Assembly: GCA_028289805.1 (NCBI GenBank)
Contig: JANQNI010000127.1
Coordinates: forward strand, 1-8,121
Length of the DNA: 8,121 nucleotides
Direction of reading: 5' to 3'
Source: Thermoplasmatota archaeon
GTDB taxonomy: Archaea; Thermoplasmatota; E2; JACPAO01; JAHFTW01
The stretch's first letter is position 1. Each line of letters starts with the position of its first letter. The position numbers and the translations under genes were made by a program. This document shows, in pieces, positions 1 through 5,520 of this stretch. The notes below the pieces were generated by a model that saw only the letters and a program-made list of their open reading frames with translations, searched no databases and was not told the DNA's origin.

Positions 1-353
1 GCGGTGCGCACGTTGGCGCGCACGGCGATGTTCATGCCGATGTAGCCGGAGGCGGCGGAGAACAGGGCGCCGACGACGAAGCCGGCGGTGGTCCAGATCC
101 AGAGTTCGCGCTCGGCGCCGCTCTGGGTGAACGTGACGCCGAGGAAGACGAGGGTGATGACGACGGCGACGACGGCGATGGTGCGGTACTGGCGGTTCAT
201 GTACGCCATGGCACCCTGCTTGACGGCGTCGCTGATCTCGACCATGCGCTTGTTGCCGGTGTCGGCGCGCAGGATGGAGACGCTCAGGAACCACGCCGCG
301 GCGAGGCCCAGGAGGGCCGCGATGGGGGCGATGAGGATGGGGAGTTCGGCCAT
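1..353 (-). CDS. hppA: Membrane-bound ion-translocating pyrophosphatase, N-terminal part (cut by window edge)
   Basis: The first 117 codons of a membrane pyrophosphatase, which hydrolyses cytoplasmic PPi and pumps H+ (or Na+) out of the cytoplasm. Seen: a hydrophobic first helix (about residues 3-27), then a polar loop with the family pattern GNKRM..IS.AV.QGAMAYMNRQY.TI (residues 33-59), a second helix (60-73), a third (about 86-101), and the family block SGYIGMNIAVRANVRTA running to the window edge. These blocks sit at the N-terminus of known H+-PPases. The ATG at 353 lies 8 bases after the rpsB stop, and a GAGGG Shine-Dalgarno (359-363) overlaps that stop, so it is read as the third gene of the rpoK-rpsB operon. 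The residues that decide K+ dependence and ion specificity lie outside the window. Identity is strong; the ion pumped is unknown. Confidence 0.93.
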   Translation of the reverse strand, partial: MAELPILIAPIAALLGLAAAWFLSVSILRADTGNKRMVEISDAVKQGAMAYMNRQYRTIAVVAVVITLVFLGVTFTQSGAERELWIWTTAGFVVGALFSAASGYIGMNIAVRANVRT

Positions 354-361
354 GGTGTCCC

Positions 362-1003
362 TCAGAGGCTGGCCTCGAAGTCCTCCACCGCCATGGTGAA
401 GGCGTCGCGGTTGGCGAGCTGGCCCTTGGCCATCAGGATCTCGCGCGTCAGGAGCCAGTAGACCAGCGCCAGGCTGCGGCGGCCCTTGTTGTTGGCGGGG
501 ATGGCGAGGTCGAGGTCCTTGGTCTCGTTGTTGCTGTCGCAGAAGCCGAGGATGGGGATGCCGATGTTCCGGGCCTCACGCATGGCCTGGGCGTCGCCCA
601 GGGGGTCGGTGACGACGAGGATCTCGGGCTCCATGAAGTTGGGCGTGACCGGGTTGGTGAGGGTGCCCGGCATGAAGCGGCCGGCGATGGCGGTGGCGCC
701 GATGGCCTTGGCGCACTCCTTGACGGGCGTCTGGCCGTACTGGCGCTGGCTGACGAAGAGGATGCGGGCGGGGTCGAAGGCGGCGAGCTGCTCGGCCGCC
801 TTGCGGATGCCCTCGTCCGTCTTGGCCACGTTCAGGACGAACAGGCCGTCGTTGCGCACGCGGAAGATGAAGGGCTTCATGTCCGCGGTCTTGTGCTGGG
901 TACCGATGTGGACGCCGCTGGTGAGGTACTCGTCCTCCGCCACCAGCAGTTCCACCTCTTCGCCGCTCTGGGCGATCTGGGATTGGAGCATCTCGTCACT
1001 CAT
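362..1003 (-). CDS. rpsB: 30S ribosomal protein uS2 (archaeal type)
   Basis: uS2 of the small ribosomal subunit, 213 residues, the usual length for the archaeal/eukaryotic (SA) form. Seen: YLTSGVHIGTQHKT near residues 26-39, the block FIFRVRNDGLFVLNVAKTDE after it, then ILFVSQRQYGQTPVK, AGRFMPGTLTNP, EPEILVVTDP and GIPILGFCDSNN, all uS2 signatures; the C-terminal helix ends VYWLLTREILMAKG. The ATG overlaps the rpoK stop as ATGA (1000-1003), and AGGTGA sits just upstream inside the rpoK end, so translation is probably coupled to rpoK. rpoK next to rpsB is a common euryarchaeal arrangement; pairing with hppA downstream is less usual. No damage is seen. Confidence 0.98.
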   Translation of the reverse strand: MSDEMLQSQIAQSGEEVELLVAEDEYLTSGVHIGTQHKTADMKPFIFRVRNDGLFVLNVAKTDEGIRKAAEQLAAFDPARILFVSQRQYGQTPVKECAKAIGATAIAGRFMPGTLTNPVTPNFMEPEILVVTDPLGDAQAMREARNIGIPILGFCDSNNETKDLDLAIPANNKGRRSLALVYWLLTREILMAKGQLANRDAFTMAVEDFEASL

Positions 1004-1185
1004 GCGTTCACCTTGGGGGTGCGACTCACCGTGAGGGGGATGGCGTCGGCCTCGAACTCCCGCAGGGCGACCTTGACGGGGTCGCGTACCTCCTCGGGGA
1101 TCTCGATGAGCGGCGGGGCCCCCATGGAGACCTGGAGGGCGCGGGCGCCCACGATGCGGGCCTTCTCGAAGCGCGTGTAGTCCAT
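1000..1185 (-). CDS. rpoK: DNA-directed RNA polymerase subunit Rpo6 (RpoK)
   Basis: Small assembly subunit of archaeal RNA polymerase, the counterpart of eukaryotic Rpb6 and bacterial omega. 61 residues, matching the short archaeal form. Seen: YTRFEKARIVGARALQVSMG (residues 3-22), the highly conserved Rpb6/omega core, followed by PPLIEIP and the C-terminal pattern DPVKVALREFEADAIPLTV. The open frame continues far upstream, but only this ATG fits: it has an AGGTGA Shine-Dalgarno a few bases upstream, a box A promoter about 60 bases upstream, and the family's expected N-terminus. It leads the operon with rpsB and hppA. In many euryarchaea rpoK follows rpl18e-rpl13-rps9-rpoN; here the upstream neighbour is divergent, so that cluster is interrupted or lies elsewhere. 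Confidence 0.97.
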   Translation of the reverse strand: MDYTRFEKARIVGARALQVSMGAPPLIEIPEEVRDPVKVALREFEADAIPLTVSRTPKVNA

Positions 1186-1192
1186 CGTTTCA

Positions 1193-1206
1193 CCTGTCGC
1201 GACAGG
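1193..1206 (-). promoter_or_regulatory. Perfect 14-bp palindrome in the rpoK leader, overlapping the Shine-Dalgarno
   Basis: CCTGTCGCGACAGG is a perfect dyad 7 bases upstream of the rpoK ATG; its last bases (AGG) are the start of the AGGTGA ribosome site. As DNA it could be a repressor operator just downstream of the start of transcription. As RNA it could fold as CCUGU-CGCG-ACAGG and mask the ribosome site. Function is inferred; the dyad is seen directly. Confidence 0.45.
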
Positions 1207-1244
1207 GCCATGCCTGCCGCGGACGGGCGCCGCCACGCGGCATG

Positions 1245-1253
1245 GGATATAAA
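1245..1253 (-). promoter_or_regulatory. Box A (TATA) promoter of the rpoK-rpsB-hppA operon
   Basis: TTTATATCC on the minus strand is a near-ideal archaeal TATA box and the most AT-rich run in this GC-rich spacer. With the usual spacing of about 25 bases, transcription would begin near 1222-1226, giving a leader of about 40 bases before the rpoK ATG. No convincing BRE is seen upstream; a dyad occupies 1261-1276 instead. Confidence 0.8.
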
Positions 1254-1260
1254 CGGTTCT

Positions 1261-1276
1261 GCGGACCATGCTCCGC
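1261..1276. promoter_or_regulatory. Imperfect 16-bp dyad directly upstream of the rpoK box A
   Basis: GCGGACCATGCTCCGC is self-complementary at 7 of 8 base pairs (one central C:C mismatch). It ends 7 bases upstream of the TATA box, where archaeal activators or repressors can influence TBP/TFB recruitment. Such dyads are not rare in GC-rich DNA, so position is the main argument. Confidence 0.35.
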
Positions 1277-1505
1277 TGTAGGCAAAAACGAGCGCCGCCG
1301 CCGACCTGGGGGCCGGCCGCCATCCCGGCTGCGCGGGATCTGCTCTGTGACGCGCAGGCCCGCGTGGGATTTTGAGGCTTGCGCGGCAAGACGGTGCCCC
1401 GGCCTCCCCCGTGCGTCCTGGGGTCGGACGCCCGGACGTCCGGAACCCCCTGGTCCCAGAGGGCGCCGACCGCGTGCCTGAAGGGGGCGGGGAGGGGGAG
1501 AACCC
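1277..1505. other. Divergent intergenic spacer, remainder
   Basis: Non-coding spacer between the rpoK promoter and the first HhH gene. No convincing box A was found for the plus-strand gene; the only AT-richer stretches are GGATTTTGAG near 1366 and CAAAAACG near 1283. It holds a perfect 12-bp palindrome CCGGACGTCCGG (1432-1443) and ends in a G-rich tract (1483-1499) that serves as the ribosome site of the next gene. Frames open on the minus strand here translate to arginine/proline-rich, low-complexity sequence typical of GC-rich shadow frames. Confidence 0.5.
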
Positions 1506-2516
1506 ATGATGGCAGCCGACACCCGACTCCGAGCGGGCGCTCCGGCGCACCGCAGCGTCCTTGGATGGGTCTTGGTAGCCCTCGCCCTCGTCGCCGCTGC
1601 GTCGGCGGGCGTCCTGGTCGGTCAGGGGGGCATGGGGGGCCTGACTGGCGAGGGCGCCGCCGTGGCGGTCGCCCTGGTGACCCTGGCGGGGTCGGTCGGT
1701 GCAGGAACCGCCCTCCTGGCAACGCTCGGCATCGCCCGGTCCCGTCGCAACGGCGTGCGTTCCGTGGACGTGGAGGAGTTGGCGCAGGCGACGGAACTGC
1801 GCGTCGAGTACGCCGAGGAGGCGTCGGCGGCGGTGCTGGAGGAACTGCGGGAGGAGGTCCGGGGGACCCTGCGCGCCCTGCTGAAGGAGACGCGGGAGCA
1901 GAAGGCCGCCCTCGCGGACTTCGTGGCGTCCCACCAACGGGTCCACGCCTCCATCGACGACGCCCTGGGACTCGCCCCCGTGCGGGCGCGGCCCGAGCAG
2001 GCTGCCGGGTGGGCCGCGGACGCGCCAGCGCCCGCAGGACCGGCCACAAGCGGGCCCATCGAGCCCACGCAGGAGGCCGTCGACGCTGCCCTGGCTGCGA
2101 TGGCGGCCGAGGCGGGGGCCCCGTCCGACGCCCCCGACGCCGCGCAGGCGTTCTACGCGGGCGGCGACGACCGGGCGGTGGACGAGGTGCCCGGCGTTTC
2201 CTGGGAGGCGGCCCGGCGGCTGCACGCCCTCGGCATCCACACGACGGCGCAGTTGTGCGCCCTGGACGCCGACGCGGTCGCCCGGCGGTTGCGGACGTGG
2301 CCGAACCTGGTGCGGCACTGGCAGGCCACGGCGGAGTTGATGGCCGTGCACGGCATGGGCCCAGGGGAGGCGAAGACGCTGCACGACGCCGGCCTGGACC
2401 TGGAGGCCCTGAGCAACGCCCGGCCGGAGGACGTGGCGCGGCGACTGCACGTCGGCCCCGACGACCCCCGCGCCCGCACCTGGGTGGACGAGGCGCGGCG
2501 GCTCGTCTCGCGGTAG
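1506..2516 (+). CDS. Membrane-anchored tandem helix-hairpin-helix protein (DUF4332-like), paralogue A
   Basis: 336 residues, function unknown. Seen: two membrane helices (about 18-39 and 51-77) joined by a short Gly-rich turn; Arg-rich RSRRNGVR after the second puts the bulk in the cytoplasm. A charged helical region (about 87-150) follows, then an Ala/Pro-rich linker (about 158-222), then a C-terminal module (about 226-336) with two similar HhH-type units: DEVPGVSWEAARRLHALGI and VHGMGPGEAKTLHDAGL. Between them lies TWPNLVRHWQATAELM. The end, ARTWVDEARRL, resembles the closing helix of DUF4332 domains. HhH units usually bind DNA non-specifically or mediate protein contacts. The ATG at 1506 has a strong GGAGGGGGAG ribosome site; the ATG at 1509 is an alternative. 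A paralogue follows on the same strand. Architecture is well supported; a tether of chromosome or repair factors to the membrane is speculation. Confidence 0.85.
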   Translation: MMAADTRLRAGAPAHRSVLGWVLVALALVAAASAGVLVGQGGMGGLTGEGAAVAVALVTLAGSVGAGTALLATLGIARSRRNGVRSVDVEELAQATELRVEYAEEASAAVLEELREEVRGTLRALLKETREQKAALADFVASHQRVHASIDDALGLAPVRARPEQAAGWAADAPAPAGPATSGPIEPTQEAVDAALAAMAAEAGAPSDAPDAAQAFYAGGDDRAVDEVPGVSWEAARRLHALGIHTTAQLCALDADAVARRLRTWPNLVRHWQATAELMAVHGMGPGEAKTLHDAGLDLEALSNARPEDVARRLHVGPDDPRARTWVDEARRLVSR

Positions 2517-2553
2517 GCGCACCCCACCCGGAGCCGACGGAAGCGGAGCCATA

Positions 2554-2582
2554 GGGAGCCGGGGCTGGGGCGGGGAGCCCCG
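2554..2582 (+). promoter_or_regulatory. G-quadruplex motif overlapping a 7-bp stem-loop between the HhH paralogues
   Basis: Four G-runs (GGG at 2554, GGGG at 2561, 2567 and 2572) with loops of 4, 2 and 1 bases fit the classical quadruplex pattern. The same stretch can instead fold as a stem CGGGGCT (2560-2566) with AGCCCCG (2576-2582) around a 9-base G-rich loop. It lies 38 bases after the first paralogue's stop and could attenuate or end transcription. There is no T-run after it, so a terminator call is not supported. Confidence 0.4.
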
Positions 2583-2689
2583 CGGTCGTTCGGGCCGTGG
2601 CCGTCGCGGCCTCGCGGGCCCAGGGACCCCTGCCGCTGTGCGCGTGGTTTTCCGCCCGGCCGCCGGAGAATAGGGTGGAGGCATCCAGA

Positions 2690-3871
2690 ATGTCATCCGA
2701 TCCCATCAACATCGAATCCGAATCCCGCCGGGAGAGCCGACCCATGGTCCGCAACTACGCCGGCCTCGCCGTCGGCCTCGCCGTCGGCCTGGCCGTCGTC
2801 GCCGTCGCGGTGGCCGTGGGCGTGGCAGGCCCCGGCGTCATCGCGCTGGAGACGGCCATCTTCGGCCTGGCGGGCGCCGTGGCCGTGACGGCCGTGGTAC
2901 AGTTCATCCTCCTCTACACCGTCCCGCGGTCCCTGCGCCGCGAGTTGGCGGTGGCTTTCGAGCACGACGAGCGCATGGAGGCGGAGTTCGAGGGGACCGT
3001 GGAGACGTTCCGTGCCGACATCCTGGAGCGCGAGCGCCGCGTGGAGCAGACGGTGGAGGAACGCGTCAACGCCGGCGCCGACGACGTGCGCAAGCGGCTG
3101 CGCGGCTTCGACCAGACCTTCGGGCAGCGCATCGGCCGGCTGGAGTCCCGCGTCCTGGCCGACGCGGGGCAGTTGGCCGACGAGGTGCGCCAGGAGATGA
3201 AGGACCTCGCCAAGACGGTCGACGCGTCCCTGGAGGCCGCCCGCGACGAGGTGGCGGCCGTGCGGCGCCAGTCCAAGCGGCTGCGCGCGACGGTCGACCA
3301 GCTCCAGGCCGAGGCGGGCCAGGCGCGCGACGAACTGCTGCGCCAGGCCGAGGCGGCCGAGGAGCAGGAGACCGTCTTCGGGCAGAAGGTGCGCGTGCTG
3401 GAGGAGGCCGTCGCCCACGAGGCGGAGGAGCTGGAGGAGGTCTTCGCCCGGCTGCCCCACGAGGACGAGCCCGGCGCCGACGTGCCCGTCTCCGAGTTGG
3501 AGGGCCTGAAGGCCGCGCAGGTGAACCGGTTGCGCAAGCTGGGCATCCACTCCCTGGCCGACCTGCGCCGCGCCCACCCGCAGCGGCTGGCGCGCTCCAT
3601 GAAGACCTGGCCCAACCAGGTGCGCCACTGGCAGGCGATGGCCGAACTGATGCGCATCGACGGCGTGGGCCCGCACTACGCCGAGGTGCTCGACGCCGCC
3701 GGCTACCACGACGTGCACGAACTGGGGCGCGCCGAGCCGGAGGTGGTGAGCCAGCGCATCGAGGAGCTGCGCGCGGCCGACGCCCCCAAGGTGGGGGACC
3801 ACGTCAGCCCCGAGCGCGTCAAGGCGTGGATCCGCGAGGCGCGCCGGCTGGAGCAGACGCACCAGGTCTGA
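2690..3871 (+). CDS. Membrane-anchored coiled-coil protein with tandem HhH module (DUF4332-like), paralogue B
   Basis: 393 residues, function unknown. Seen: polar N-terminus, two membrane helices (about 22-45 and 55-78), a long charged coiled coil (about 85-255) rich in Glu, Arg and Ala, then a C-terminal module (about 265-393) with two HhH-type units (ELEGLKAAQVNRLRKLGI and IDGVGPHYAEVLDAAGY) separated by TWPNQVRHWQAMAELM, and a last helix ERVKAWIREARRL typical of DUF4332. It has the same order as its upstream neighbour but a much longer stalk and no Ala/Pro linker. The ATG at 2690 was chosen because GGTGGAGG lies 8 bases upstream; the ATG at 2744 (375 residues) has a weaker site. The 173-base gap after the first paralogue leaves it open whether both share a transcript; no clear box A is seen in the gap. 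Domain order is well supported; biological role is not known. Confidence 0.86.
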   Translation: MSSDPINIESESRRESRPMVRNYAGLAVGLAVGLAVVAVAVAVGVAGPGVIALETAIFGLAGAVAVTAVVQFILLYTVPRSLRRELAVAFEHDERMEAEFEGTVETFRADILERERRVEQTVEERVNAGADDVRKRLRGFDQTFGQRIGRLESRVLADAGQLADEVRQEMKDLAKTVDASLEAARDEVAAVRRQSKRLRATVDQLQAEAGQARDELLRQAEAAEEQETVFGQKVRVLEEAVAHEAEELEEVFARLPHEDEPGADVPVSELEGLKAAQVNRLRKLGIHSLADLRRAHPQRLARSMKTWPNQVRHWQAMAELMRIDGVGPHYAEVLDAAGYHDVHELGRAEPEVVSQRIEELRAADAPKVGDHVSPERVKAWIREARRLEQTHQV

Positions 3872-3886
3872 GCCGCGCGCCCACGC

Positions 3887-4228
3887 CTACAGCAGGTCCT
3901 CCAGCGCCTCGGGGCCCGGCCGGCCCACGCGGGCGTCGTCGCCGTGGACGAGGATGGGGCGCTGCATGAGCCGGGGCGCGGCGGCCATCGCCTCCAGCAA
4001 CTCCCGGTCGCTGGCGCCCCGGTCCAGGCCCTTCGCCTCGTCCTCGTTCCACCGCAGCCACTCGGCCACCGGGAGCCCGAGGCGCATGCGCAGGATGCGC
4101 AGTTCGTCGAGGCTGAGGGGTTCCTTCTGGTAGTCGCGCACCTCCAGCGCCACGCCGCGCTCCTGCAGCAGGGCCAGGGCGGCGCGGGACTTGGAGCAGC
4201 GGGGGTTGTGCAGCAGGAGGTAGGCCAC
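3887..4228 (-). CDS. arsC: ArsC/YfgD-family thioredoxin-fold reductase (arsenate reductase-like)
   Basis: 113 residues, the normal length for glutaredoxin-coupled ArsC proteins. Seen: HNPRCSKSRAALALLQERG at residues 7-25, with the single catalytic Cys at position 11, then the beta-strand and turn VRDYQKEPLSLDELR, and the C-terminal block LMQRPILVHGDDARVGRP (88-104). Arg90 and Arg100/Arg103 probably match oxyanion-binding arginines of E. coli ArsC; Arg59 may match its Arg60. The block order fits YfgD-type ArsC homologues best, for which arsenate reduction is not always shown. No ATG is available; the GTG at 4228 fits the family N-terminus and has no Shine-Dalgarno. It begins 23 bases after a small membrane protein gene on the same strand, and converges with the HhH gene, stop to stop, 15 bases apart. 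No ars regulator or efflux pump is in view. Confidence 0.88.
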   Translation of the reverse strand: MAYLLLHNPRCSKSRAALALLQERGVALEVRDYQKEPLSLDELRILRMRLGLPVAEWLRWNEDEAKGLDRGASDRELLEAMAAAPRLMQRPILVHGDDARVGRPGPEALEDLL

Positions 4229-4251
4229 GGCGCCGCGACGACGGACGGACC

Positions 4252-4437
4252 CTAATGGGTTGCGCCGCGGGCGCGGTGCTCCCGCAGTCCCAGCAGCAGC
4301 GCCAGCACCAGCGGCGGCGCGAGGGCGAAGGCGAGGAGGAGGGTCTCGCTGGGGCGCCCCTGGAGGAGCCACGGCACGGCCGCCACGAGCAGGCCGCCCA
4401 CGAGCAGGAGTTCCGTGGCCACGTCCACGAGCTTCAT
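4252..4437 (-). CDS. Small two-helix membrane protein, unknown function
   Basis: 61 residues. Seen: two hydrophobic segments (about 8-26 and 31-51) joined by the short polar turn QGRPSE, and a basic tail LREHRARG; by the positive-inside rule both ends lie in the cytoplasm. Third codon positions are almost all G or C, as in the neighbouring genes, and the hydrophobic pattern is far too regular for a shadow frame. The ATG at 4437 has no Shine-Dalgarno. The minus strand holds GAAGAAAAGC about 30 bases upstream, a poor box A candidate, so a leaderless message is possible. It lies 23 bases upstream of the ArsC-like gene and is probably co-transcribed with it. No family is recognised; an arsenical transporter is unlikely at this size. 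Confidence 0.65.
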   Translation of the reverse strand: MKLVDVATELLLVGGLLVAAVPWLLQGRPSETLLLAFALAPPLVLALLLGLREHRARGATH

Positions 4438-4546
4438 CGGTGCGCCAGACGCGTCGTGGACAAGGAGCTTTTCTTCCCAAACTCACGAGAACGGGGAGGC
4501 GACCGCCGGCGTCACGTTCTTGCGCGGCGGGTGCGTGGACGCCGTC

Positions 4547-5296
4547 GTGCCGCGCCCCCTCACCGCGTCCGTCCTCGCGCTGCTCGCCTCCGTCGCCCTA
4601 GGCGGCTGCGTCGGCGAGTTGTTGACGGAGGAGGAGGCGACGGTGCGGACGTTCGCCTGCGCCGTGCTGGACGAGACCGACGCGCGGCCCGTCCTCCTGG
4701 GCCTGCACCGAGAGCGCGGCGTCCAGCGCGTCCCCGTGGGCGCCCTCGGCGCCCTGGCGGACCACCTGGCCGACGCCGGCTTCGCGGCGCGCGACCGGTA
4801 CGCGGTGGTCGAGTCGACGCTCCTGGAAGAGCCCGGCCCGTGGACGCCCGAGGTGCTGCAGGCGTGGGCGCAGGAGGCGGTGGTGCTCGACGCCGAGGCC
4901 GTCCGGCTGCACGTGCTCTGGGTGGACGACTTCGCCGACGGGGAGGGGACCACGGTGCTGCACGTCGCCCCCGGCGTCGTGGCGGTCTCGGAGACGGCCG
5001 TCCAGGAAGGCGCGGAGCGGCTGGGACGTTCCGAGGACTTCTTGGCCCGCGTGCTGCTGTACCACGTCGTGGGCCACGCGCTCGGCGCCGTCAACCAGGG
5101 CATCCCGCTCAACGGGACCGACCCCACCTCCCAGGAGGGGATGCCAGGGCACGAGTCGAGCCCGGAGAGCGTCATGCACCACGGGTGGGAGCGCGTGACG
5201 ACCCTGCCGCGCACGGACGCCCCCTACGACGCCTACTCCGGCGACGTCCTGGACGACTGGCGCGCCGCCGTGGCCCCGACGGGGGTGTGCGCGTGA
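4547..5296 (+). CDS. Lipoprotein related to archaeal zincin metallopeptidases, catalytic Glu replaced (HVVGH)
   Basis: About 249 residues. Seen: a lipoprotein signal (PRPLTASVLALLASVALGGC) with lipobox Cys about residue 21, an acidic mixed region, and a C-terminal block typical of secreted archaeal zincins: strand RLHVLWVDD, then YHVVGHALGAVNQGIPL (from residue 172), then PGHESSPESVMHHGWE (200-215). In active relatives the motif reads HExGHxLGLVNxGxPM, followed by PGHSxNxxSVMYW. Here His173 and His177 stay, but the general-base Glu is Val174 (codon GTC, two changes from GAG), so this is likely inactive or altered. The start is uncertain: GTG 4547 gives the neatest signal peptide; GTG 4535 or ATG 4415 are possible. 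A T-rich element (GCTTTTCTT, 4466-4474) may be its promoter. The stop overlaps the next gene's start as GTGA. Confidence 0.75.
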   Translation: MPRPLTASVLALLASVALGGCVGELLTEEEATVRTFACAVLDETDARPVLLGLHRERGVQRVPVGALGALADHLADAGFAARDRYAVVESTLLEEPGPWTPEVLQAWAQEAVVLDAEAVRLHVLWVDDFADGEGTTVLHVAPGVVAVSETAVQEGAERLGRSEDFLARVLLYHVVGHALGAVNQGIPLNGTDPTSQEGMPGHESSPESVMHHGWERVTTLPRTDAPYDAYSGDVLDDWRAAVAPTGVCA

Positions 5297-5475
5297 CGAA
5301 GCTCTACGAGGACGCGCTGCGCCTCTCCATCAACGAGAACCTGCGCAACATCCGCACCATCCTGGACTGGGCGGAGGAGGCGCCGGACCTGGCCGACGCC
5401 ATCGCCCACTCCGAGCAGGCGTTCCGGTTGCTGGGCGAGGTCGTGGCGAACCTGCGCGAGCTTCGCCAAGCGTAG
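5293..5475 (+). CDS. Small all-helical protein coupled to the zincin-like lipoprotein
   Basis: 60 residues, no family recognised. Seen: two amphipathic helices (about 3-28 and 31-59) around an EEAPDL turn, with leucine/isoleucine spacing that suits a helical hairpin or dimer; no signal peptide and no membrane segment, so it is cytoplasmic. The GTG start overlaps the upstream stop as GTGA (5293-5296), and a GGGGGTG ribosome site lies at 5280-5286, which argues for coupled translation with the lipoprotein. Third positions are nearly all G or C. The protein ends inside an intergenic-type repeat (5459-5520), so its last five codons are shared with that repeat. The partner relation is inferred from coupling only, and the two products would sit on opposite sides of the membrane. 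Confidence 0.7.
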   Translation: MTKLYEDALRLSINENLRNIRTILDWAEEAPDLADAIAHSEQAFRLLGEVVANLRELRQA

Positions 5476-5520
5476 CGCAGCGAAGGTCGCGCGGGAGCAA
5501 GCTGCCAAGCGAAGGGAGCA
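5459..5520. repeat. Imperfect tandem repeat (REP-like) at the end of the 60-residue gene
   Basis: Two units, 5459-5499 and 5500-5520, share in order AGCT, GCCAAGCG, GCGAAGG (or AAGG) and GGGAGCA; the second is a shortened copy. The first unit also holds an inverted repeat CTTCGC (5461-5466) / GCGAAG (5480-5485) around the TAG stop. The composition and the run past the end of a gene suggest a dispersed intergenic repeat family, which one window cannot prove. Confidence 0.5.

Noticed and set aside
1432..1443. Perfect 12-bp palindrome CCGGACGTCCGG as an operator of the first HhH gene
   Set aside because: In DNA this GC-rich several such palindromes are expected by chance in 8 kb, and no box A lies beside it. 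Noted within the spacer only.
1186..2754. Long open frame on the minus strand continuous with rpoK, opposite the first HhH gene
   Set aside because: The added part is Arg/Pro/Gly-rich low-complexity sequence with no domain; rpoK alone has the promoter, ribosome site and family length.
2693..3862. 389-codon minus-strand frame opposite the second HhH gene
   Set aside because: It is His/Leu/Gly/Val-rich without a recognisable fold and mirrors the coiled-coil gene, whose membrane helices, heptads and HhH module are clear on the plus strand.
4255..5292. Plus-strand frame leading into the 60-residue gene, suggesting a 406-residue protein
   Set aside because: The upstream part is Arg/Gly-rich and overlaps the small membrane gene and the zincin-like gene in other frames; the GTG at 5293 has its own ribosome site and overlap.
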